Below the pieces are notes generated by a model. It had not been told where the DNA came from, did no database searches, and saw nothing but the letters and a program-made list of their open reading frames with translations. This document shows, one piece after another, positions 1 to 5,567 of a stretch of 7,022 bases of DNA. The stretch is from the NCBI GenBank assembly GCA_903834675.1, contig CAILKC010000462.1:1-7022 (forward strand). The letters run 5' to 3'. Position numbers and translations under genes: made by a program. Position 1 is the stretch's first letter. Each line of letters starts with the position of its first letter. Source of the DNA: an uncultured Victivallales bacterium. GTDB lineage: Bacteria > Verrucomicrobiota > Lentisphaeria > Oligosphaerales > JAFGRS01.

Positions 1-858
1 CGACAGGCCCTGACCGGCCAGCCTGGCAGCCTGCCCTTCCGCCAGACAGAGGGCATCCTTATGGCCTCCCTCAACGAGCGCCTGCCGCTGGCGGCCCGCG
101 GCGGGGTGGAGGTGGCCGGGGCCCTGACCTGTCCGACCGGCGCCCCCGACGCTGGCGGCTCCTGGGTGGCCGGATTCTCAGCTGAAGGCAATGGAGTCGA
201 GGCCAATGTCGACTTCGCCCTAGCCTGGTTCCCCTTCGCCGAGGGCTGGGCGGGAGCTCACGTCAGCAAGGACGGCTCAACCCTCCTGGCGTCCGGAAAT
301 CTCCCCCCAGACACCACTCTGGCCGTGGTCCGCGGCGGCAACCGCGATGGCGAGATCCGGCTGCACCTCGGCGGCGTCGACGCGCTCGACGACGGCATGC
401 TGTTCGCCGTCGCCGCGGCCAATGGCGACAACTGCACCGCGGTCGGGCCCTTGCCCGATGGCAGCGGCTGGCATATCCGCATTGCTGACGAGTCCAGTGA
501 CTTCAAGCAGGAGGAGCTCTGCGCCTTCAGCTTCGTCTACCTGCCCTATCGGCTGGCCGGCCTGATCGGCGGCTGGATCGCCGAGGACGGCCGCGTCCTG
601 GTCGGCACGGGCTCCTTCGGAGTCCGTCACAGCGGCCCCGGCCAGTATGAAATCGCCGTGCCGGAACACCCCGGAGACACCGGCATACTGCTGCTCGAAG
701 TGGCCAAGATGAACCCCGATGGGGTCGAGGACAACGCCATCGCCTGGTCCTATGACCCCACCGCCAACCGGGGCGCCGGCGCCTTCGTGGTGGAGACCTA
801 CGACCAGCCAGGCTTCCAGAACCAGGATGTGCGCTTCTATTTCGCTTTCATACCTTAC
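1..858 (+). repeat. Three tandem protein repeats of about 104 residues
   Basis: The N-terminal part of the giant protein contains copies ending in FALAWFPF (residue 59), FSFVYLPY (residue 163) and FYFAFIPY (residue 266), which gives periods of 104 and 103 residues. The segments after each ending also match, for example GAHVSKDGSTLLASGN against GGWIAEDGRVLVGTGS. Mid-repeat strands match as well: EGILMASLNERLP, DGMLFAVAAANGD and TGILLLEVAKMNP. Copy 1 is cut by the window edge. The pattern suggests a beta-sandwich-like module, but I do not know a name for it. Confidence 0.7.
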
Positions 859-3800
859 GACAACCACTTGGGCCCGCGGCTCTTGCGGACCGACGTGACG
901 GACAACGTCCAGCCTCCTGCGGACCCCGCAACCTGGGCCGATACCCTGCTCGCTCACCTGACTCCGCAGAGCGCCGCAGGGGCACCCGCGGACCGCTTCA
1001 GACCCCTCTTCTCCGGCCCTCTCGCCAAGAGTTCACCTGCCGTCACCGCCGACCTCGCCGTGCAAGGCCTGACGCACCTCTGGCTGCTGGCTGACCCCGT
1101 CGACTCCAACCCAGGCGGGCTGGCAGCCTGGGGCGATGCCGGTTTCCTGCTCGCGGACGGCTCGGTGGTACCTCTGCGCAGCCTCACTCCGCAGTTCGTC
1201 AGCGTGGTTGGCTCCGGCAGCCTGGAGACCCGGCCCGCCGAACTGGCGGGACACTACTGCGCCACCGCCCAGGTCGCCCCGGCTCCCAGCGCGCTGGGCT
1301 ATGCAGTGCCCCCGACCGCGCTGCGGTTTCGGGCAGTGCTGGGCCTCGATAGCGGTGCCGCCCCGAATGCCGCCGTACGCCTCCGCATCGTCGACCGGCA
1401 TGAACGCCTGTCGCCCTGGGTTGCCGCCGTCCGGCCGGCCTTGGAGCGGCGCTTCCCGTTGCTCATGCGGCGCCTGCGGGAACACCTCGACCAGCCACGC
1501 CTGCTCGACCCTGACCCCATCACCTTCCTCCCACGCCTGCTCGAGGCCTCGGCCGAGATGGCCGCCAGCCTGGGCGCCGTCGCCACCGACCTACCCCCGC
1601 CCAGCCCCGACCCCGCCACCACCCTGCGCCGCTACGAGGCCTGCTGTCGCTGGCTCGACGACATCGCCCGGGTCGACGCCGGCGTCTGGACTGCGGCCCC
1701 GGCGTTGGCCCAGATCATGGACTACCCGGCGACCTCACTGCTGCGCCTACGGGCCAAGCTCGAACGGGTGCAGGCCACCCAGCCCGCCAACGCCACCCTG
1801 GCCGATACCCGCCTGGCCCAGCTCGACGCCTGCGAAGCCCTCCGGGGCGAGATCCTGCGCCGCGCCCTCCGGGGCGACCCGACCAGCCTGCAATCGCTGT
1901 CCGAACTGAGCACCCGCCTGCTGCCGATCGCCGAGTGGGCCGACCGCTCGCGTGGCTGGACCACCTACCGCAACGACGTCGAGCGCAGCGCCGTCTCCCG
2001 CGAAACTCTGGTCTGGCCCCTGCAACCACACTGGGTGCATACGCCCCTGGCCCCACCCGCCCCCGCCTGGCCCCCGCCGCGGGCCGACAACCCGGCGGTC
2101 AAGCACGCGCTCAGCCCAACCCTCACCTACGACCATGCCTACCACGTCGTGGCCGCCGCGGGGCGGGTGTTCTACGGCGACAACGTCGGCGATGCCGTCG
2201 TCTGCCTCGACGCCGCCAGCGGCGCCCAGCTCTGGCGGTACCCCACCGAGGGGCCGGTGCGCCTGGCCCCTGTCCTCTGGGCTGACCGTGTCTATGCCGG
2301 TAGCGATGACGGTTGGCTCTACTGCCTGCAGGCCGCCGATGGCAACCTCGTATGGCGCTACCGGGCCGCTGCCGCCGAAGCGCGACTGCCCGGTAACCAG
2401 CGGCTGATCTCGGCCTGTCCCGTACGCGGCGGTATCGCCGTAGACCAGGGAACCCTCTACTTCGGCGCGGGCCTCTTCCCATCTGATGGCACCTTTCTCT
2501 GCGCCGTGGACGCACTGACCGGCCAGGAGCGCTGGAAAGAGCCCACCGCGTGCGGTCCGCAGGGCTTTCTGCTGCTCTCGCCGACCCGCGTATTCGTGCC
2601 CACCGGCCGCACCCCGTTCCAGGTCTTTGACCGCCGCACGGGAAAGGCACTGAACCGGCTCGGACAGTCCAACTCCTGGGGTAAGGACCTGCCGGGAGGA
2701 ACCTGTGCCCTGATCGTCAACCGGACCATCGCCACCGGCCCCGGCGAGGGCGGGGTGATCCACCTGTTCGATGAGAAGAGTACCGAAGGCCTCTTCACTA
2801 CCGAGGGCCAGCAGGTCGTCATCGACGGGCTCAGCGCCTTCGTCCTGCTGCGCACCAAGGTCCTCGCCCTGCGGCGCTCCGACTACCTCAGCACGGCCAA
2901 GCCAGAACGCCTCTGGGAAAGCCCCTGCCGCGAGGCCCGTACCATGATCAAGCTGGGCGAGCACCTGGTGATGGGGACCGACGATGGCATCGAGGTCATG
3001 ACCGCCAGCGACGGCCAGAGGCTGGGACACCTGGCTGTCCCCGGCGCTGGGATCGCTGGCCTGGCCTGGCACGACGGCAGGCTCTTTGCTTCGGCAACCG
3101 ACGGCCGAATCACCTGCCTGGGGACAGCCCAAACCGCCCCGGCCGAAGCCGCCGCCGCCGCGCCGCCCCGCCGCGAGTGGACCGCGACGGCCACGGCCAC
3201 GGCCGCCGCTCGTGAACTACTGCCTCTGCTGGGCCGCCGCCGCGGCCTGGCGCTCCTGGCCGGCGCTGACAACCTGGACCTGGCCCTGGCCCTGGCCAGC
3301 CAAAGCGAGTTGAACTGCGTGATCGTCGAGCCCGACCCCGGCCGCAGCACCGCCCTGCGCCAGGCCCTGTCAGAGTACGGCCTGCCGGGCGGACGGGTCA
3401 GTGTCCACCACGTCCCGGGCGCGCTCCTGCCCTACCGGCCCTACCTCTTCAACCTGGTGGTGACGGCCGCGACGGCACCGACGCGCCCCACCGAATGGGG
3501 CCGCGTTCTCCGGCCCTGCGGCGGCGTCCTGCTCGCCACCACGACCGCCAATCTCGCCGCCGCGGCGGCGACGCTGCCCGGCGAGCGCTTCCGCCCTGCC
3601 CCCGAGTCCGGCTACACCGTCGCCTTCCGCCGGGGCGAAGTCCCTGGCGCGGGACGCTGGACCCACGGCTACGCCGACGCAGGCAACACCGCCTGCTCAG
3701 ACGATGCCCTGCCCTTTGGGCCCTTCGCGGTGCTCTGGTTTGGCCGACCCGGACCGCAGTACATGTACGAGCGCCATGTCAAGGCCGCCGCACCGCTGTG

Positions 3801-4974
3801 CAGTAATGGCCTGCTGTTTATCACCGGCATGGACTACCTCGCCGGCCTGGATGCCTATAACGGCACCGTGCTCTGGGAACGGCACGAGGCCGACAGCGGC
3901 CGCATGGCCATGCTGAAAGACTGCGGCAACCTGGCGACCGCCGACGACCGACTCTACGTCGCCGCCGACGGGCGCTGCCTGGCCCTCGATGGCGTCAGCG
4001 GCGAAACGCGGGCCGAATTCCGCCTGCCCGGCAATCCCGCCGAACCCGCACGCTGGGGTTACCTGGCCGTAGTCGGCGACCGTCTGCTCGGCAGTCGCAC
4101 CCGCCCCGAAGCCGCTCTGCGGCCGGGCAACAAGCCGGACTACGACGCGGTGTGGTACCAGAACCAGCCCGTGGTCACCAGCCTGCAACTCTTCGCCGTA
4201 GACCGGCAGAACGGCGCCTTGGCCTGGGAGTACACCCCCCAAGGCGTCATCCTCAACCCCACTCTCACCGCCCTCGGCGGACGGGTCTGTTTCGTCGAGA
4301 GCGCCAGCCCAGAAACCCGCGCCCATCCCACCGGCAAGATCCCCCTGGCAGAGCTCTTCAAGAGCACCCCTCAACTCGTGGCGCTCGACCTCGACTCCGG
4401 AGCCGAGCGCTGGCGCATCAAACTTGACCTCAACGCCTTCCAGCACGCCATCTACATGTCCGGCCGCGATGGCATCCTGCTGCTGAGCGGCAGCCGACAC
4501 GACACGGTCAGAGACCGCAAGCTGATCCAGTACCAACTCATCGGCGTTGACCTGGCCAGGGGCCGCGAACTCTGGCGCAACGACAACACCCCCAGCCGTG
4601 CGGAGATCCTCGACGGCGGCCATGGCGAGCAGACCCAGCACCCGGTCATCGTCGGCGATACCATCTACGGCCCCGGCTTCGCCCGCAGACTGCGCGATGG
4701 ATCACCCTACAACGGCTGGATCTGGAACAAGGCCCCGCAATGCGCCCCGCTGTCCGCCTCCCGCCACTGCGCCTTCAGTCGGCAGGGCGGCCTGCCCACA
4801 GCGGCGGAGTTCGCCACCGGCAAGGAGCAACGACTCTCCCTCGTCAGCCGCCCCGGTTGCTGGCTCAACACCCTCCCCGCCGGCGGCATCGTGGCCATCC
4901 CCGAGGCCAGTTCTGGCTGCACCTGCGGCTACCCCGTCCAAACCTCACTGGCGCTCTTCCCCCGCCCCCCATAA
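1..4974 (+). CDS. Giant PQQ-type beta-propeller protein with a methyltransferase-like insert (5'-partial)
   Basis: Residues are counted from the ATG at 61. Order: three tandem repeats of about 104 residues (to 266); an NPCBM-like carbohydrate-binding region (about 315-446, ending LRFRAVLGLDSG...VRLRIVD); a mainly helical region (about 447-650); a proline-rich linker (about 660-676); propeller blades with PQQ-type motifs (CLDAASGAQLWRY 715-727, CLQAADGNLVWRY 755-767, AVDALTGQERW 815-825); a Rossmann/methyltransferase-like domain (about 1049-1165); and more blades (LDAYNGTVLWE 1263-1273, FAVDRQNGALAWEY 1378-1391, ALDLDSGAERW, GVDLARGRELW). It ends with Cys1620-Thr-Cys1622 before the TAA. From memory, this blade-methyltransferase-blade layout is typical of large planctomycete proteins. 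Substrate and reaction are unknown; the propeller suggests binding or scaffolding. Codons 1-20 are open and extend the first repeat, so the true start, and any signal peptide, probably lie upstream. GAGG before the ATG keeps a start at 61 possible. Confidence 0.88.
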   Translation, partial: RQALTGQPGSLPFRQTEGILMASLNERLPLAARGGVEVAGALTCPTGAPDAGGSWVAGFSAEGNGVEANVDFALAWFPFAEGWAGAHVSKDGSTLLASGNLPPDTTLAVVRGGNRDGEIRLHLGGVDALDDGMLFAVAAANGDNCTAVGPLPDGSGWHIRIADESSDFKQEELCAFSFVYLPYRLAGLIGGWIAEDGRVLVGTGSFGVRHSGPGQYEIAVPEHPGDTGILLLEVAKMNPDGVEDNAIAWSYDPTANRGAGAFVVETYDQPGFQNQDVRFYFAFIPYDNHLGPRLLRTDVTDNVQPPADPATWADTLLAHLTPQSAAGAPADRFRPLFSGPLAKSSPAVTADLAVQGLTHLWLLADPVDSNPGGLAAWGDAGFLLADGSVVPLRSLTPQFVSVVGSGSLETRPAELAGHYCATAQVAPAPSALGYAVPPTALRFRAVLGLDSGAAPNAAVRLRIVDRHERLSPWVAAVRPALERRFPLLMRRLREHLDQPRLLDPDPITFLPRLLEASAEMAASLGAVATDLPPPSPDPATTLRRYEACCRWLDDIARVDAGVWTAAPALAQIMDYPATSLLRLRAKLERVQATQPANATLADTRLAQLDACEALRGEILRRALRGDPTSLQSLSELSTRLLPIAEWADRSRGWTTYRNDVERSAVSRETLVWPLQPHWVHTPLAPPAPAWPPPRADNPAVKHALSPTLTYDHAYHVVAAAGRVFYGDNVGDAVVCLDAASGAQLWRYPTEGPVRLAPVLWADRVYAGSDDGWLYCLQAADGNLVWRYRAAAAEARLPGNQRLISACPVRGGIAVDQGTLYFGAGLFPSDGTFLCAVDALTGQERWKEPTACGPQGFLLLSPTRVFVPTGRTPFQVFDRRTGKALNRLGQSNSWGKDLPGGTCALIVNRTIATGPGEGGVIHLFDEKSTEGLFTTEGQQVVIDGLSAFVLLRTKVLALRRSDYLSTAKPERLWESPCREARTMIKLGEHLVMGTDDGIEVMTASDGQRLGHLAVPGAGIAGLAWHDGRLFASATDGRITCLGTAQTAPAEAAAAAPPRREWTATATATAAARELLPLLGRRRGLALLAGADNLDLALALASQSELNCVIVEPDPGRSTALRQALSEYGLPGGRVSVHHVPGALLPYRPYLFNLVVTAATAPTRPTEWGRVLRPCGGVLLATTTANLAAAAATLPGERFRPAPESGYTVAFRRGEVPGAGRWTHGYADAGNTACSDDALPFGPFAVLWFGRPGPQYMYERHVKAAAPLCSNGLLFITGMDYLAGLDAYNGTVLWERHEADSGRMAMLKDCGNLATADDRLYVAADGRCLALDGVSGETRAEFRLPGNPAEPARWGYLAVVGDRLLGSRTRPEAALRPGNKPDYDAVWYQNQPVVTSLQLFAVDRQNGALAWEYTPQGVILNPTLTALGGRVCFVESASPETRAHPTGKIPLAELFKSTPQLVALDLDSGAERWRIKLDLNAFQHAIYMSGRDGILLLSGSRHDTVRDRKLIQYQLIGVDLARGRELWRNDNTPSRAEILDGGHGEQTQHPVIVGDTIYGPGFARRLRDGSPYNGWIWNKAPQCAPLSASRHCAFSRQGGLPTAAEFATGKEQRLSLVSRPGCWLNTLPAGGIVAIPEASSGCTCGYPVQTSLALFPRPP
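3205..3555 (+). other. Methyltransferase-like (Rossmann) domain inserted between propeller segments
   Basis: This is a domain within the giant protein, about residues 1049-1165. The order matches a class I SAM-dependent methyltransferase: a helix (ARELLPLLG), strand 1 and loop (GLALLAGADNLDLALALA), strand 2 ending in an acidic residue (NCVIVEPDP, Glu1090), a helix (STALRQALSEYGL), strand 3 (GRVSVHH), strand 4 (FNLVVTAA), and the RVLRPCGGVLLAT segment typical after strand 4. The SAM-binding loop reads GADNLD and lacks the usual glycine-rich GxGxG. I therefore infer the domain may be structural or bind another ligand. Catalytic activity is unproven. Confidence 0.6.
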
Positions 4975-5066
4975 GCCGCGCCCTGAGCCACTCCCGTCCC
5001 GGTCCGACGTCAAGCCCACTACAGTTGAATTCGCCGGGCCCAGAGTAATATTGGCTGCCCGCTAGC
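4975..5066. other. Short spacer between the giant gene and the tRNA
   Basis: These 92 bases contain no gene. I see no hairpin followed by a T-run that would end transcription of the upstream gene. The only signal recognised is the candidate tRNA promoter in its right half. Confidence 0.6.
5025..5051 (+). promoter_or_regulatory. Candidate sigma70-type promoter for tRNA-Arg
   Basis: TTGAAT at 5025-5030 matches four of six bases of the -35 consensus. TAATAT at 5046-5051 is a fair -10 box (four of six), with a 15-base spacer, or 16 if AATATT at 5047 is used. Initiation would fall near 5058, about nine bases before the mature tRNA 5' end, which fits a tRNA transcript. The spacer is a little short and no experiment supports it. 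Confidence 0.4.
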
Positions 5067-5143
5067 GCTCCCGTAGCTCAGTTGGATAGAGCAACTGCCT
5101 CCTAAGCAGTAGGTCGTCCGTTCAAATCGGATCGGGGGCGCCA
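5067..5143 (+). tRNA. tRNA-Arg, anticodon CCT
   Basis: A full cloverleaf can be drawn. The acceptor stem is GCTCCCG (5067-5073) with CGGGGGC (5133-5139), seven pairs including one wobble. The D arm is GCTC/GAGC around AGTTGGATA. The anticodon stem ACTGC/GCAGT (5094-5098, 5106-5110) is fully paired around loop CTCCTAA, placing anticodon CCT at 5101-5103 with T33 in front and A37 behind. The variable loop is AGGTC. The T arm is GTCCG/CGGAT with loop TTCAAAT. The discriminator is G5140 and the CCA (5141-5143) is encoded. It reads the AGG arginine codon. tRNA-Arg(CCT) genes are frequent integration targets in bacteria; no duplicated 3' end was found in this window. Confidence 0.95.
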
Positions 5144-5255
5144 TTCTTTTCTTCCATATCCTGCCTGTAAGTACCTCATAATCAGCCACTTTAGCCTCAG
5201 CCTTACGGCATCTTACTCAGTCAGACACCACCCGACCTCCTGCTGGAAGTGCCAC
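5144..5255. other. Gene-free, AT-richer stretch downstream of the tRNA
   Basis: No coding region or clear RNA is visible. It opens with a pyrimidine tract (TTCTTTTCTTCC, 5144-5155) that could help end the tRNA transcript, although no hairpin precedes it beyond the tRNA itself. The rest is visibly lower in GC than the flanking genes. A short motif around TGTAAGTACC...CAGCCACTTTA (5167-5193) resembles sequences I associate with the region next to tRNA integration sites, but this rests on memory and a weak 4-bp inverted match. Confidence 0.4.
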
Positions 5256-5321
5256 AAAAAGTCGACCTGTGCAATAACGATGGGCCGTGGTATTCAGCCC
5301 CAAGGGGGCGTTTCATACCAG

Positions 5322-5340
5322 CCCAGGGCAACGCCCTGGG
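5322..5340. repeat. Perfect hairpin in the left arm of the palindromic element
   Basis: CCCAGGGC (5322-5329) and GCCCTGGG (5333-5340) are exact reverse complements around loop AAC, giving an 8-bp GC-rich stem. The identical structure recurs inverted in the right arm. Confidence 0.85.
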
Positions 5341-5451
5341 TACCCGTCCACAGCGAAGATTGAGCCCTGAAGGGGCGGACCATGCGACCTCAGCGCGAAC
5401 CGAGGGCAGATAGCTCGCCCCTACAGGGCTCAAACCCATAACCATTCTATT

Positions 5452-5470
5452 CCCAGGGCGTTGCCCTGGG
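5452..5470. repeat. Perfect hairpin in the right arm of the palindromic element
   Basis: CCCAGGGC (5452-5459) and GCCCTGGG (5463-5470) pair around loop GTT. This is the exact inverted copy of the left-arm hairpin. Confidence 0.85.
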
Positions 5471-5515
5471 CTGGTAGGGCAACGCGCCTTCAGCGCTTCA
5501 GACGGACTCTCTTAT

Positions 5516-5546
5516 TGCACAGGTCGATTCTTTTTACCTCTATAAT
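5516..5546 (+). promoter_or_regulatory. Candidate promoter of the HD-domain gene, straddling the element's right end
   Basis: A perfect -10 box, TATAAT, lies at 5541-5546. The best -35 candidate, TTGCAC at 5516-5521, matches only three bases and sits 19 bases upstream inside the terminal inverted repeat, so the -35 is weak. Initiation near 5552-5554 would leave a leader of only about 15 bases, starting almost at the ribosome-binding site. Confidence 0.45.
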
Positions 5547-5553
5547 CTGTACT

Positions 5554-5557
5554 GGAG
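5554..5557 (+). promoter_or_regulatory. Ribosome-binding site of the HD-domain gene
   Basis: GGAG lies ten bases before the ATG at 5568. It favours this start over the in-frame ATG at 5601 (MSLNPAL), which has no comparably good site upstream. Confidence 0.5.
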
Positions 5558-5567
5558 ATCGAGTCCG

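Larger units (their letters stand above)
5256..5535. mobile_element. Large palindromic repeat element (MITE/REP-like, non-autonomous)
   Basis: Three pairs of inverted segments share almost the same centre near 5396. They are 5262-5277 with 5512-5527 (16/16, TCGACCTGTGCAATAA and its complement), 5316-5340 with 5452-5476 (25/25), and 5360-5377 with 5416-5433 (17/18). The stretches between them match imperfectly, and AAAAAG outside the left end faces CTTTTT outside the right end after a 2-base gap. Each 25-base arm holds its own perfect hairpin, CCCAGGGC and GCCCTGGG, around a 3-base loop. No transposase is encoded and no target-site duplication was seen. I infer a dispersed element moved in trans; the phrases CCCAGGGCAACGCCCTGGG and GCCCTGAAGGGGC look like known families of bacterial dispersed palindromes. 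A long structured RNA is the alternative. Confidence 0.65.

Noticed and set aside
277..957. Minus-strand open frame of 226 codons
   Set aside because: Antisense to the tandem protein repeats, whose conservation proves the + strand frame; no domain is recognisable.
1747..3132. Long open frame of 461 codons on the minus strand
   Set aside because: It is fully antisense to the propeller region, has low-complexity Gly/Ala/Val-rich content with no recognisable domain, and is the expected shadow of a C-ending-codon GC-rich gene.
3187..3320. Short repetitive runs such as ACGGCC units and LALALA coding
   Set aside because: These are explained by alanine/threonine- and leucine/alanine-rich helices in GC-rich codons, not by a separate repeat.
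3697..4641. Minus-strand open frame of 314 codons
   Set aside because: Antisense to the second set of propeller blades, with no domain pattern of its own.
5116..5143. Duplicated tRNA 3' end marking an integrated element
   Set aside because: No second copy of this segment was found by eye in the window.
5144..5155. Pyrimidine tract after the tRNA as an intrinsic terminator
   Set aside because: No dedicated hairpin precedes it and the tract is interrupted by C; kept only as a note in the spacer entry.
5221..5445. Minus-strand open frame of 74 codons inside the palindromic element
   Set aside because: It is produced by the inverted repeat sequence; the Pro/Arg/Ser/Gly-rich translation looks like the spurious products often called in such repeats.
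5256..5535. CRISPR array
   Set aside because: The repeats here are inverted about one centre rather than direct and regularly spaced, and no cas gene is nearby.
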